From Corynebacterium gerontici (lineage in GTDB: Bacteria; Actinomycetota; Actinomycetes; Mycobacteriales; Mycobacteriaceae), in the NCBI RefSeq assembly GCF_003813985.1, contig NZ_CP033897.1, forward strand, positions 1,426,001 through 1,490,000: a stretch of 64,000 bases of DNA, written 5' to 3'. Of the stretch, positions 1 to 8,541 are shown piece by piece. Every line of letters begins with the position of its first letter. The stretch's first letter is position 1. The notes under the pieces are model-generated. The model was given only the letters and a program-made list of their open reading frames with translations, ran no database searches and was not told the origin of the DNA. A program made the position numbers and the translations under genes.

Positions 1-622
1 CCTGAATAACCACCGCTGGTGTCTCGGCATCGCGTCCTGCTTGCATGAGCGCATCGGCGATCTTCGGTGCGTTCTTCACGCCCATGATCACGCTCAGGGT
101 GCCGCCGGTGCGCGCCAGCGCCTCCCAATCATTCAGGCTCTTTTCATGCCTTGGGGGCAGGTGCCCGGAAATGACGGTGAAGTTATGCACCACGCCTCGC
201 TGCGTCACGGGCACTCCGGCAAGCGCTGGTACCGACACGGCGCTGGTGACACCCGGCACCACTTCGCAGGGCACTCCGGCTTCTGCACACGCTTGCAGTT
301 CCTCAAAGCCGCGCCCGAAAATGTATGGATCGCCGCCTTTCAAGCGCGCCACTTTCTTACCCGCCCGGGCGTGTTCAATCAGCAGCTCGTTGATGCGTTC
401 CTGCGCCACTTGCTTGCCGTAGGGCAGCTTGGATACGTCGATGATGTGCTTCGTGGTGACGTCGACAAGCTGGGAAAGCTCAGCCGTGGGACCGAGGTGG
501 TCGGCGAGGATCACCTCAGCGTCTTGCAGCCTGCGCATTCCACGCACCGTGATGAGGTCCCAGGCGCCGGGACCGCCGCCGATGAGTACCACGGGATGGA
601 TGGGCTGCAATGGATCGTTCAT
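1..622 (-). CDS. cobA: Uroporphyrinogen-III C-methyltransferase (partial, 3' end outside window)
   Basis: S-adenosylmethionine-dependent methylase that turns uroporphyrinogen III into precorrin-2, the branch step to siroheme and cobalamin in the cytoplasm. The 207 visible residues begin at an ATG at 622 and show the family's N-terminal glycine motif (GGGPGAWDL, about residues 15-23), the LKGGDPYIFGRG motif near residue 97 and VVPGVTSAVSVPALAG after residue 120. The protein runs off the left edge; the family is about 240-260 residues, so 40-50 are missing. The usual glycine motif reads GGGPGDPDL, so the A-W pair is a small deviation. It is divergent from selO with only 38 bases between the starts, which must hold both promoters. 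Other cobalamin genes follow within 12 kb, supporting a B12 role. Confidence 0.93.
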   Translation of the reverse strand, partial: MNDPLQPIHPVVLIGGGPGAWDLITVRGMRRLQDAEVILADHLGPTAELSQLVDVTTKHIIDVSKLPYGKQVAQERINELLIEHARAGKKVARLKGGDPYIFGRGFEELQACAEAGVPCEVVPGVTSAVSVPALAGVPVTQRGVVHNFTVISGHLPPRHEKSLNDWEALARTGGTLSVIMGVKNAPKIADALMQAGRDAETPAVVIQ

Positions 623-660
623 AGGTTGTAATTCTAACGCGCTGGCTTAGGCTGGCTGTC

Positions 661-1968
661 ATGCTCTCCCACACATTCGCCGACGCCCTGCCACAATTCG
701 CAACTCCCTGGCGCGTTGAGGCGTGGCCAGATCCGGATATCAAGCTGCTCAACCCTGATTTTCAGCTTGCCGACGGCACCCTGCTCCACATCCTTTCCCG
801 CCCCGGACACGCGCAGGCGTACGCGGGCCACCAGTTCGGCCAATTCGTGCCGATGCTCGGCGACGGACGCGCGGTGCTCCTTGGCGCCATGAATACGCCC
901 GAGGGCTTGAAAGAGGTGCACGTCAAAGGCGCCGGGCCCACTCCCTTCTCGCGCGGCGGGGACGGCAAAGCGCAGCTTGGCCCAGTGCTGCGGGAGTACT
1001 TCATCAGCGAATTCATGCACGCCATCGGCGTGCCTACCACACGCGGGCTGGCGGTTATCACTACGGGAGAAAAGATCGCGCGCCAGCAAGTGCAACCCGG
1101 CGCGGCCTTGGTGCGTGGGGCTGATTCGCACCTGCGGGTGGGCACCTTCCAGCTTGCGGCAACGCGCGGGCGTGAGCATGTTCTCGCAGCGCTTCGATAT
1201 TCGGCGGGAGTGCTTGGGCTGGAGGCGGAAACCGAAGAGGCGCTCGCTGAGCAATTCCTGCGCCGCGTGATGCACTCCCAGGCGACGCTAGTGGCCAAGT
1301 GGATGCGCATGGGCTTTGTGCACGGGGTGATGAATACCGATAACTGTTCCATCACGGGCGAAACGCTCGACTACGGCCCGTGCGCCTTCCTCGACGATTT
1401 CGATGGTGACGCAGTGTTTTCCTCCATTGACCACCAGGGGCGCTACCGTTATCGCAATCAACCCCAGATGGCTGCCTGGAACATGGTGCGCCTCGCCGAA
1501 TGTTTCGTAGGCATCGTGGATGTGGACACCCTCAACGGCTTGGTTCAGGAATTTCCCGCTCTCTACCGTCGCGCTTGGGTTGAGGTAATGGCACCGGCAA
1601 TCGGGTTGCAGCCTTCGCCGGAAGTAGAGACGTTGCTCGACGATCTGCTTGAGATACTCCAAGAACACAAGCCGGACTACTACGGGCTGATTCGTGGTCT
1701 GCGTGTCGATCCGATGCGATCCTCCAATTGGCAGGAGCCGTGGTTGCGTAGCTGGCGCGCGATGGAACCCGACCTCGAACTCATGCGAGAGCACTTCCCA
1801 AACTGGTTTCCCCGCAACCACATCGTTGAGGAGGTTATCCAGGCCGGGCTCGCCGATGACTGGGGCTTCGTTCACCAGCAGCTCGCATATGCGCGCGACC
1901 CGTTCAACGCACCGGTGGCATCCCCGCCGAAGGATCCCGCGCCTTACGTCACCTACTGCGGCACCTAA
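661..1968 (+). CDS. selO: SelO/YdiU-family protein (protein adenylyltransferase, pseudokinase fold)
   Basis: Member of the SelO (YdiU, UPF0061) family, whose characterised members transfer AMP to protein hydroxyl groups using a kinase-like fold with flipped ATP. The 435-residue protein has YAGHQFG at 54-60, KGAGPTPFSR at 89-98, and HGVMNTDN near 221 followed by DYGP near 239, the family's nucleotide and metal binding signatures. Escherichia coli YdiU has 478 residues, so this is a slightly short but complete form; no C-terminal selenocysteine is expected in bacteria. There is no clear ribosome binding site before the ATG, so a leaderless transcript is possible. The last four bases overlap the convergent cobB stop. 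Substrates are unknown; the place among cob genes may be incidental. Confidence 0.9.
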   Translation: MLSHTFADALPQFATPWRVEAWPDPDIKLLNPDFQLADGTLLHILSRPGHAQAYAGHQFGQFVPMLGDGRAVLLGAMNTPEGLKEVHVKGAGPTPFSRGGDGKAQLGPVLREYFISEFMHAIGVPTTRGLAVITTGEKIARQQVQPGAALVRGADSHLRVGTFQLAATRGREHVLAALRYSAGVLGLEAETEEALAEQFLRRVMHSQATLVAKWMRMGFVHGVMNTDNCSITGETLDYGPCAFLDDFDGDAVFSSIDHQGRYRYRNQPQMAAWNMVRLAECFVGIVDVDTLNGLVQEFPALYRRAWVEVMAPAIGLQPSPEVETLLDDLLEILQEHKPDYYGLIRGLRVDPMRSSNWQEPWLRSWRAMEPDLELMREHFPNWFPRNHIVEEVIQAGLADDWGFVHQQLAYARDPFNAPVASPPKDPAPYVTYCGT

Positions 1969-3377
1969 ACTTTCGCGGCCGTTCGGGCGTGGAAATCAGC
2001 GGCGGCTTGCACAAATCTGCGCATCGCCTCTGGGATCGCCGCCGGGTGGACATGCAGATAGGACGCATGCACATGAGCGCGCACAAATCCCTCCTGAGCA
2101 GCCTTGCCATCCCACAATCGCCAGCCCCAAGCAGGTGCAAAACCCGGAACTGATTGAGATTCGAGCTGCGTGTGATGGAACTCGTGGCCCATCACGCGCT
2201 CGCCTGCGCGAAACAGCAGCGAATCTGACAACGCCACCGCTTCGCGGTAGCCGAGGGTGAGCCTGCGGCCCATCGCAGCAGAAGTGCCGATCACCCCGAG
2301 CATCTCGTGATCGCCGAGCGAATCCAGCAACCACAACAATCCAGCGCATTCCGCATGCACCGGCATGCCTGCCTCGATCGCTGCGCGAACCTGCTCGCGA
2401 AGCGCCGTTCGAGACGCCAGCGCAGCGCAGTGCTCCTCGGGGAAACCACCGGGAATAATGAGTGCAGCGCACGCGGGTAGATCCTCATGGAGGGGGTCGA
2501 AATCCACCACCTGCGCGCCCATTGCCTGCAGCATCTCAACGTGCTCGGCGTAGGTGAAGGAAAACGCAGGTCCGCCCGTCATAGCAATGACCGGCCGCTG
2601 CGTGACAGCAGCAGCGCCGGGCTCCCACATAGCCTCCACATGAGGCCGCCGGGCAAGTTGCACCACGGCATCAATATCCACATATTGCTCGACCATCTGC
2701 GCCATGGCGTCGATGGCCTCACGCGCTTGGGCAAGCTCACCGGAAGTTACGAGGCCAAGGTGCCGCGAAGGCACTTCGGCATGGTCCACGCGAGGTATCG
2801 CCCCAAGCACCGGTACTCCTTGCGCCTCAACCGCCTGGCGGCAGACTTCGGCGTGGCGCGACGTGCCCACCTTGTTCAGGATCACCCCGGCGATACGCAC
2901 CGAATCTTCTGCGGTAGCAAAGCCACGCACAATAGCGCCCACTGATTGACTGGTGCCGCGCACGTCCACCACCAGCACCACCGGCAACCCTAAAAGCGCT
3001 GCCACCTCGGCGGTGGAGCCTTCAGCGAGGGCCTCGGTGTGGGTGGGATTGGCGGTGATGCGGCCGTCGAAAAGCCCCATCACCCCTTCAACCACCGCAA
3101 TGTCGAGACCGGAGGAACCGTGGGCGTAGAGCCCTTGGACAAGCTCTCGGCCACACATCACGGTGTCTAGGTTGCGACCTCGCCTCCCGGCGGCCATACC
3201 GTGATAGCCGGGGTCAATGTAGTCGGGGCCCACTTTGAACGGCGCCACCTGCATGCGTTTGGCTAGAGCGGCGATCAGCCCTGTTGCGATGGTGGTTTTG
3301 CCCGAGCCGGAACTGGTCGCCGCAATCACCACGCCGGTCGCCGCTCCATGTTTCCAATCAGGTGCAGCAACTACCAT
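1965..3377 (-). CDS. cobB: Cobyrinate a,c-diamide synthase
   Basis: ATP- and glutamine-dependent amidase acting on the a and c carboxylates of (hydrogeno)cobyrinate in cobalamin synthesis. The 470-residue protein has an N-terminal P-loop (SSGSGKTT, about residues 22-29) of the dethiobiotin-synthetase-like domain and a C-terminal class I glutamine amidotransferase domain with the nucleophile in HAECAGLL and a late His in HEFHHTQ. Both halves are complete and length is normal. Its ATG lies 7 bases inside the end of cobO, so the two are probably translationally coupled. The 3' end overlaps convergent selO by 4 bases, leaving no room for a terminator between them. CobB and CbiA act at different stages of aerobic and anaerobic routes; the sequence alone does not decide which. 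Confidence 0.95.
   Translation of the reverse strand: MVVAAPDWKHGAATGVVIAATSSGSGKTTIATGLIAALAKRMQVAPFKVGPDYIDPGYHGMAAGRRGRNLDTVMCGRELVQGLYAHGSSGLDIAVVEGVMGLFDGRITANPTHTEALAEGSTAEVAALLGLPVVLVVDVRGTSQSVGAIVRGFATAEDSVRIAGVILNKVGTSRHAEVCRQAVEAQGVPVLGAIPRVDHAEVPSRHLGLVTSGELAQAREAIDAMAQMVEQYVDIDAVVQLARRPHVEAMWEPGAAAVTQRPVIAMTGGPAFSFTYAEHVEMLQAMGAQVVDFDPLHEDLPACAALIIPGGFPEEHCAALASRTALREQVRAAIEAGMPVHAECAGLLWLLDSLGDHEMLGVIGTSAAMGRRLTLGYREAVALSDSLLFRAGERVMGHEFHHTQLESQSVPGFAPAWGWRLWDGKAAQEGFVRAHVHASYLHVHPAAIPEAMRRFVQAAADFHARTAAKV
3065..3075 (+). repeat. Motif CGTCGAAAAGC, copy 1 (in cobB); series described here
   Basis: First of 14 exact copies in the window (seven per strand); see the matching finding for the full list and statistics. 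Bases just upstream are often GGGGA or GGGAA. Five copies are fully intergenic. Confidence 0.7.
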
Positions 3378-3991
3378 TCGATCCCCTTTTGGCCTTTGCG
3401 TCCGGCATCAAAGGGATGTTTGATCTTGGTCATTTCGGTAACGAGGTCGGCGATCTCCACGAGCTTTGGGTCAGCATCGCGCCCCGTCATCACCACATGC
3501 TGCTTACCGGGGCGGTCTTTGAGGGTTTCCACCACATCATCAACGTCAATCCAGCCCCACTTGATGGGATAGGTGAACTCATCCAACACGTAGATGTCGT
3601 GTGCTTCCTGGGCCAGGCGGCGTTTGATCTCCTCCCAGCCTTCGGCGGCATCGCGCGCATGATCTTCCTCGGAGCCCTGTTTCTTGGACCAGGACCACCC
3701 CTCGCCCATCTTGTGCCACTCCACGGCACCGCCTTCGCCGGTCAGTTCATGCAGCTCCCCTAAGCGCTTGAACACACTTTCTTCGCCCACGCGCCACTTG
3801 GCGGACTTCACAAACTGAAATACTCCCACATTCAGCCCTTGATTCCAGGCGCGCATTGCCATGCCGAACGCTGCTGTGGACTTGCCCTTGCCAGGACCGG
3901 TGTGCACCGCAGTGATGGGAAGATTGCGACGTTGGCGGGTGGTCAGGCCGTCATCTGGAATGTTTGCTGGATCGAGTTTGCCTTGTGCCAC
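3371..3991 (-). CDS. cobO: Cob(I)yrinic acid a,c-diamide adenosyltransferase
   Basis: Attaches the 5'-deoxyadenosyl group of ATP to the cobalt of corrinoids. The 206-residue product carries the CobO/BtuR P-loop GPGKGKSTAAFG near residues 30-41, then an acidic region and the VLDEFTYP motif. I chose the GTG at 3991 because AGGAGGA sits six bases upstream; an in-frame ATG further upstream (4060) would add 23 unconserved residues and run into the neighbouring gene. The reading frame overlaps cobB by 7 bases and begins 14 bases after the DedA-like gene stop, so dedA-cobO-cobB look like one transcript. Length matches the family (about 200). Confidence 0.94.
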   Translation of the reverse strand: MAQGKLDPANIPDDGLTTRQRRNLPITAVHTGPGKGKSTAAFGMAMRAWNQGLNVGVFQFVKSAKWRVGEESVFKRLGELHELTGEGGAVEWHKMGEGWSWSKKQGSEEDHARDAAEGWEEIKRRLAQEAHDIYVLDEFTYPIKWGWIDVDDVVETLKDRPGKQHVVMTGRDADPKLVEIADLVTEMTKIKHPFDAGRKGQKGIEW

Positions 3992-4005
3992 GGTTCCTCC
4001 TGCGC

Positions 4006-4776
4006 CTACTGTGCGCCTGTTGTTTTCATGCCGCCCGCTGGGTTCTTCCGGGCGGACCAAATCACGAACACCACGATAGCGATCACCACGTAGTTTGAAA
4101 TCTCTGCGTATTGTTTCAGCAGATCAACGGCCGGTTCACCCACGGCGTAGCCGAACCAGAAATACGCCCCGCGCCACAGCAGTGCCGAAATGTAGTTGAG
4201 CACCATGAACCACCAGAGCTTCATCCCTCGGATACCGGCCACCGTGAATACCACCAGCCCAATGGGCAGCGGAATGGGCAGGTACGCCAGGAAGAAACCG
4301 AAAGGCCCCACCTTGTCCACTACGCGTTCAGCACGGGCATAGTTTCGCGCGGAGCGTTTGGAAGAGCTCGCCCACATGTTGATGATCTTGCGGCCCCACA
4401 GCTTGCCAGCCCAACAGTACACAAAGTTGAACTTGATCAACATGAGAGCGCCCAACACGATCGGCCATAGCACCGGCAAATTCTCGCCCACCTTGATGGC
4501 AGAGCCGAGCGCCGCAGTACCAGTTCCCGAGCCCGTAAGCGCTACGAGCCACGGCAGGCGTGAAAGTTCTGCGAGCATCCAAGCGCGCAGCGGCATGATC
4601 GCCAGACCATAGACACCCGCCACAAGCATGAGCCCTAAACACCAATAGTCGGCCTTGGTTGGGTTGGCGGTGAGCATCGCCAGCGGGTTTTCCTCGCTTG
4701 CCGACGCCCCACGCCGCTGCTCCTCACCGTGCTCCAGGGGTGCTTTGGACTGTTCTTTCAGGGGCTTTTCTTCCAC
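4006..4776 (-). CDS. DedA-like / VTT-domain membrane protein
   Basis: Integral membrane protein of 256 residues with four to six hydrophobic segments and the VTT (SNARE-associated, DedA) pattern: a glycine- and proline-rich stretch (GPFGFFLAYLPIPLPIGL) in its second half, followed by a tryptophan-rich segment. DedA relatives are lipid-carrier flippases or proton-linked transporters; no substrate can be assigned. The N-terminal 40 residues are charged and probably cytoplasmic. The GTG start at 4776 is the first in frame and has only a weak ribosome site, so the true start might lie a few codons later. It is 14 bases upstream of cobO and divergent from nothing nearby, so it may share the cob transcript; a role in cobalamin synthesis or cobalt handling is not shown. 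Confidence 0.78.
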   Translation of the reverse strand: MEEKPLKEQSKAPLEHGEEQRRGASASEENPLAMLTANPTKADYWCLGLMLVAGVYGLAIMPLRAWMLAELSRLPWLVALTGSGTGTAALGSAIKVGENLPVLWPIVLGALMLIKFNFVYCWAGKLWGRKIINMWASSSKRSARNYARAERVVDKVGPFGFFLAYLPIPLPIGLVVFTVAGIRGMKLWWFMVLNYISALLWRGAYFWFGYAVGEPAVDLLKQYAEISNYVVIAIVVFVIWSARKNPAGGMKTTGAQ

Positions 4777-4832
4777 GCTTCGAAAGTATAGGGGACGCCC
4801 CCCGAGGCGCCCGTGAGCCCAGTTCAGCGAGG

Positions 4833-5600
4833 CTAAACGGCAGCCACTACTTCACTGAGTGCATCGGCACTGAGGTGCTCGAGTTGCACACAAATGCCGC
4901 CAAGCTGCCAAGCGAGTTCCTTGGCCAAACCGAGCTTGATGCGCTTGCCCTGTTCGGCGTCAATCACCACACTGCCCGCCAAACCGCGCTGTTGAATCAA
5001 TGCTGCGGCATTGCGAGAGCCATCCAGCCCAGCGGCACCGGTGGCGCGACCATCGGAGAGCACCACCAACAGCGCCCTGCGGCCCGGCTCCTTGCGGTGC
5101 TCGCGCTGTATCATCTCGTGGGCGAGCATGAGGCCTTCGCCAAGCGGTGTTCGGCCACCTGTTTTCAGCCCTTCCAAGCGGCGCACTGCGACGTCGATAG
5201 AGCCGGTGGGCGGCAGCACCACTTCCGGTTGTGCGCCACGTACAGAAATCACCGCCACTTTGTCGCGGCGTTGATAGGCGTCCTGCAACATCGACACCAC
5301 CGCGCCGGTCACCGATTCCAGGCGATCGCGTGCCGCCATGGAGCCAGAGGCGTCGACCACAAAGACGATCAAGTTCGACTCCATGCCACGACGCAACTGC
5401 CCGCGCAGATCCCGGGCCTGCAAGCGCAGCATCTCCCCGTCGATGACCGCGCCGCGTTCTGCTGCCGCACGCACTGTGCCCACCAGGTGAAGGCCGTGTC
5501 CTCCCTTGATCGCGCGCACACTCGTACCTTGTGCGGAGTACGCCCTGGAGCGCCGGCCCGGGATCCCCTCTTCCCCGAGGCCTCGGCGTTGAAACACCTT
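4833..5600 (-). CDS. Magnesium/cobalt chelatase ChlD-type VWA domain (read by +1 frame step from chlI, or separate)
   Basis: The 255 codons from the AAG at 5600 encode the C-terminal half of a ChlD/BchD-type chelatase subunit: a GRRSR linker at 15-19, a von Willebrand A domain with a MIDAS motif DASGS (83-87), the TPLGEGL threonine loop and a later SDGRATG motif. It lies in the +1 frame relative to chlI, which stops inside it at 5599. Joined, the two give about 607 residues, close to single-chain actinobacterial homologues such as Mycobacterium Rv2850c (629). No ATG occurs near the junction; the only start close by is a GTG at 5597 without a ribosome site. So expression by +1 frameshifting is likelier than an independent start; a sequencing error or real mutation cannot be excluded. 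Confidence 0.8.
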   Translation of the reverse strand, partial: KVFQRRGLGEEGIPGRRSRAYSAQGTSVRAIKGGHGLHLVGTVRAAAERGAVIDGEMLRLQARDLRGQLRRGMESNLIVFVVDASGSMAARDRLESVTGAVVSMLQDAYQRRDKVAVISVRGAQPEVVLPPTGSIDVAVRRLEGLKTGGRTPLGEGLMLAHEMIQREHRKEPGRRALLVVLSDGRATGAAGLDGSRNAAALIQQRGLAGSVVIDAEQGKRIKLGLAKELAWQLGGICVQLEHLSADALSEVVAAV

Positions 5601-5604
5601 AGGG
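5598..5604 (-). promoter_or_regulatory. Candidate +1 frameshift site CCC-TAA-G between chlI and chlD
   Basis: Reading leftwards, the last sense codon of chlI is CCC, followed by TAA and then G. A prolyl-tRNA slipping from CCC to CCT would next read AAG and enter the VWA frame. CCC before a stop codon is a known kind of +1 shift context. A second option is TTT-C three codons earlier. An AAGGAGG run lies about 25 bases upstream, too far for a prfB-like stimulator. Confidence 0.45.
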
Positions 5605-6657
5605 GCGAAAGGGGGCGCCCGTGGCGGCGCTGTCCTCCTTGCCGTCTTGCGTGGGGGTGTCACCCGGCTCATTCGGCTGCGGTGAATCCTGCTGCTGCGG
5701 TTGCTGCTCCGTATCAGATTCCTGCGGATCGGGGTGTTCTTGTTGTGCTTGATCCATGGCATCGTCGAGCTGATCTTGATCGAGGCCGGGCTCGTCGAAG
5801 GGATTGCGCCGTTTGCGGTGCGGCAGGGCGAGTTCGGCGGCCACGCGAATATCTTCGTCCTCCACCTGGGAAGCGCCACGCCACGCAGCATGAGCGAGTG
5901 CCGTGCGGGCAATCACGAGGTCTGCTCGCATGCCGTCGACGTCGAAGGTAGCGCACAAGTGCGCAATACGCGCCAGGTTTACCTCCGACAGTGCCAATGC
6001 CCCCAGGCGCTCGCGTGCAGCAACGATCTGTTCCGCCAGCGCCTGGTCCCGCGTCTGCCACTGCGCTGCGTAGTGCTCGGGCGCGTCCTCAAAGGCGAGC
6101 CTGCGGCGCATGATTTCCGCGCGCACTTCCACATCGCGCGAAGCGGCAACATCCACGGCCAAACCGAAGCGATCCAGCAATTGGGGGCGCAGCTCCCCTT
6201 CCTCCGGGTTCATCGTGCCCACCAGCACAAAATTGGCGGGCGAGCTATAAGAAACACCGTCGCGCTCCACGCTCACCACACCCGTGGCTGCGGCGTCGAG
6301 CAAGGCGTCCACGAGGTGGTCGGCCAACAGATTGACTTCATCCACGTACAGCACGCCGCCATCGGCCGCGGCCATGAGACCCGGTTGATACTCGGCGCGC
6401 CCGGTGGTGAGCACCGTTTCCATATCGATGGACCCCACCACGCGGTCCTCGGTGGCGCCGATGGGGAGATTGATCAGGGGGGCGTCGAAAAGCAAGCGCG
6501 CGAAAGCCCGCACCGTGGTTGTTTTCGCGGTGCCTTTTTCGCCTCTGATCACCACCCCACCAATGCGGGGTTGGATCGCGGTGAGGATGAGCGCCAATTG
6601 TAGGCGGTCCTGCCCCACTACTGCTGAGAAGGGAAAGAGTGTGCGCGAGTCTGCCAC
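5599..6657 (-). CDS. chlI: Magnesium/cobalt chelatase AAA+ subunit (ChlI-type)
   Basis: AAA+ ATPase that powers metal insertion into a tetrapyrrole. The 352 residues show the P-loop GEKGTAKTT (39-47), Walker B VLYVDEVN (102-109), the sensor region [19 protein letters not shown] and a C-terminal helical lid. From about residue 300 it becomes a proline-, glutamine- and acid-rich linker, which in ChlD proteins joins the ATPase to the VWA domain, then stops at TAA. The GTG at 6657 is preceded by AAGGAG nine bases away. In a cobalamin cluster without a chlorophyll pathway it is most simply the small or medium subunit of a CobN-type cobaltochelatase; cobN is not in this window. Downstream chlD lies in the +1 frame. 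Confidence 0.9.
   Translation of the reverse strand: MADSRTLFPFSAVVGQDRLQLALILTAIQPRIGGVVIRGEKGTAKTTTVRAFARLLFDAPLINLPIGATEDRVVGSIDMETVLTTGRAEYQPGLMAAADGGVLYVDEVNLLADHLVDALLDAAATGVVSVERDGVSYSSPANFVLVGTMNPEEGELRPQLLDRFGLAVDVAASRDVEVRAEIMRRRLAFEDAPEHYAAQWQTRDQALAEQIVAARERLGALALSEVNLARIAHLCATFDVDGMRADLVIARTALAHAAWRGASQVEDEDIRVAAELALPHRKRRNPFDEPGLDQDQLDDAMDQAQQEHPDPQESDTEQQPQQQDSPQPNEPGDTPTQDGKEDSAATGAPFRP
6483..6493 (+). repeat. Motif CGTCGAAAAGC, copy 2 (in chlI)
   Basis: Exact plus-strand copy in chlI, antisense to L-F-D-A. Confidence 0.65.
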
Positions 6658-6708
6658 GAGTGCGGGCTCCTTGGTCGAGTACGGGTCAAACGCAACCGGC
6701 CAAACGCT

Positions 6709-8211
6709 TTAGTCTTGGTCGAGCTGCAGCGTCTTTTGAGTGTACTCCCACATCTCATTGAAGAGCTTGGGGTCGGTGGCAAGCTTAACGCCGTAGGACG
6801 GCACCATTTCCTTGATCTTGTCTCCCCACTCCACCATGTGATCGCCGAAGCAACGCTCCAGCAGCTCAAGCATCGCGGCGGGAGCGATGGAAGCGCCCGG
6901 TGACGCGCCCAGCAGGCCGGCGATGGAACCATCGGCGGAGTTAATCAGGGAGGTGCCGAATGCGAGCTTAGAGAAGCTCGGGCCAACCACTGGCTGGATC
7001 GCCTGAACGCGCTGACCAGCGGTAACCAGCTCCCAATCCTCATCGCGCGCATCGGGCATGAACTCGCGCAGAGATTCCATGCGTGCCTCACGGCCCTTGA
7101 GCACCTCGGTGACCAGGTACTTGGTCAGCGCCATTTCTTGCACGCCCACACCAATGTAGGACAGCAAATTCGTGGGCTTAATGGACTTCAGCAGATCAAA
7201 CCAGGAGCCCTGCTTCAAGAACTTCGGGGTCCAACCGGCGTAGGGGCCAAAGAGCAGACCCTTTTCACCGTCGATCACGCGGGTATCCAGGTGAGGCACG
7301 GACATTGGGGGCGCTCCCACCGAGGCCTTGCCATACACCTTGGCGGCGTGGCGCTCGATGATCTCAGGATTGGTGCAGCGCAGCCACTCGCCGGAGACAG
7401 GGAATCCGCCCCAGCCGCGGATCTCGCGAATGCCGGACTTTTGCAGCAGCGGCAGCGCCATGCCACCTGCGCCAACGAAGACGAAGTTCGCGCGAACCAC
7501 CTGGGTATCGCCAGTGTGGACGTTCTTGACTTCCACCTTCCAGCCGGAGCCGTCGCGCTTGATGTCGCGAACTTCGTGGCCGTAGCGAAGCTCGGTGCCC
7601 TTCGATTCAGCGTCCTTGAGGAACTGCTTGGTCAGCGCGCCATAGTTAATGTCGGTGCCCACATCGGTCCAGCTCACCGCTACCTTCTCATCAGCGGGGC
7701 GTCCTTCGGCCATCAGCGGCAGCATCTCTTCAAACTTCTGGCGATCTTCGGTGTACTGCATGCCGGGGAACAGCGGATGGCCGGCGAGTGCCTCGTAGCG
7801 CTTCTTCAGGTAGGCAACCTGATCCTCACCGCGGGCGAAGGACACGTGCGGCACCGGGTTGATCCACTCGCGTGGGCTGGGCAGTACGCCTTGCTTGACC
7901 TGGTAGGACCAGAACTGGCGCGAGGCCTGGAACTTCTCATTCACACCGATGGCCTTTGAGATGTCAATCTTGCCGTTGACCTCAGGGGTGTAGTTCAGCT
8001 CGCACAGCGCGGAGTGGCCGGTGCCGGCGTTGTTCCACGGTGAGGAGGATTCCTCGGCCGGGCGATCGAGGCGCTCAAATACGATCTGGGACCAATCGGG
8101 CTGCAGGGTACGCAGCATGGCGCCCAGCGTCGCGCTCATCACGCCGGCGCCGATGAGGACAACGTCGACTTCGTCGCTCACCTTAGGGGTGGTCTTCTTG
8201 GAAACTGACAT
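6709..8211 (-). CDS. mqo: Malate:quinone oxidoreductase
   Basis: Membrane-associated FAD enzyme that oxidises L-malate to oxaloacetate and passes electrons to the quinone pool; the main malate oxidase of corynebacteria. The 500-residue chain starts MSVSKK at the ATG 8211, with AAGGAA eight bases upstream; a TTG six bases further up is less likely. The dinucleotide fold VVLIGAGVMSATLG lies near residues 17-30, and the Mqo family regions SSPWNNAGTGHSALCELNYTP and ESPLLQKSG-like segment follow in order. Length equals that of the Corynebacterium glutamicum enzyme (500). It ends about 50 bases before the chlI start with no clear terminator, so read-through into chlI is possible. A structured element and an 11-base motif copy lie upstream. 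Confidence 0.97.
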   Translation of the reverse strand: MSVSKKTTPKVSDEVDVVLIGAGVMSATLGAMLRTLQPDWSQIVFERLDRPAEESSSPWNNAGTGHSALCELNYTPEVNGKIDISKAIGVNEKFQASRQFWSYQVKQGVLPSPREWINPVPHVSFARGEDQVAYLKKRYEALAGHPLFPGMQYTEDRQKFEEMLPLMAEGRPADEKVAVSWTDVGTDINYGALTKQFLKDAESKGTELRYGHEVRDIKRDGSGWKVEVKNVHTGDTQVVRANFVFVGAGGMALPLLQKSGIREIRGWGGFPVSGEWLRCTNPEIIERHAAKVYGKASVGAPPMSVPHLDTRVIDGEKGLLFGPYAGWTPKFLKQGSWFDLLKSIKPTNLLSYIGVGVQEMALTKYLVTEVLKGREARMESLREFMPDARDEDWELVTAGQRVQAIQPVVGPSFSKLAFGTSLINSADGSIAGLLGASPGASIAPAAMLELLERCFGDHMVEWGDKIKEMVPSYGVKLATDPKLFNEMWEYTQKTLQLDQD

Positions 8212-8280
8212 CTTCAAACTTCCTTGAACTCTTTGCGTATTCGAAACCGCGTACGGCCTGGGTAATCCCGAACTTCTCTC

Positions 8281-8352
8281 AAACGTCCACGCACCCCAAG
8301 CGCTGAGCCACTTGGCCGTAGGAAACTGCGCCAGCGGGATGCGTGGACGTTT
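8281..8352 (+). ncRNA. Candidate structured RNA element upstream of mqo/hydrolase
   Basis: Bases 8281-8293 and 8340-8352 form a perfect 13-base inverted repeat with a 46-base spacer. The spacer folds further on the plus strand: CGCTG pairs with CAGCG, and inside it GCC-ACTT-GGC and CGTAG-GAAA-CTGCG, the latter capped by a GNRA tetraloop. The minus strand forms the outer stem but loses a wobble pair and the tetraloop. It matches no riboswitch consensus I know. It may be a small RNA, a leader element of the hydrolase, or an mqo leader hairpin. Confidence 0.35.
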
Positions 8353-8482
8353 ATCGCTGCCTTAGTTTACCCCTCATTTACTTTCGCGAGGGCACCCGCC
8401 CACCGCAGTTTCGGCGCATGAGCGCGTTTCCTTTGCTGATAAGGAAGAACAAGATCCACACCCCTTACCCCCATTTGGGGAG

Positions 8483-8493
8483 GCTTTTCGACG
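8483..8493 (-). repeat. Motif CGTCGAAAAGC, copy 3 (intergenic)
   Basis: Exact copy on the minus strand in the intergenic space before the hydrolase gene. Confidence 0.7.
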
Positions 8494-8541
8494 CCCACGC
8501 CCCCATCCCTAACCAGCAGCAAGGCGCTAACATGGGCTGCC

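Larger units (their letters stand above)
8212..8541. other. Intergenic region between divergent mqo and hydrolase
   Basis: About 330 bases without a gene. It must hold promoters for both flanking genes. On the minus strand a TAAACT near 8361 could be a -10 for mqo. It also contains a perfect 13-base inverted repeat (8281-8352) and an 11-base motif copy (8483-8493), both listed separately. No tRNA or small open reading frame with a ribosome site was seen. Confidence 0.6.

Noticed and set aside
8298..8325. tRNA-like D-arm on the minus strand inside the structured element (GGCCAAGTGGCTCAG)
   Set aside because: No anticodon stem, T-loop or acceptor end at tRNA distances.
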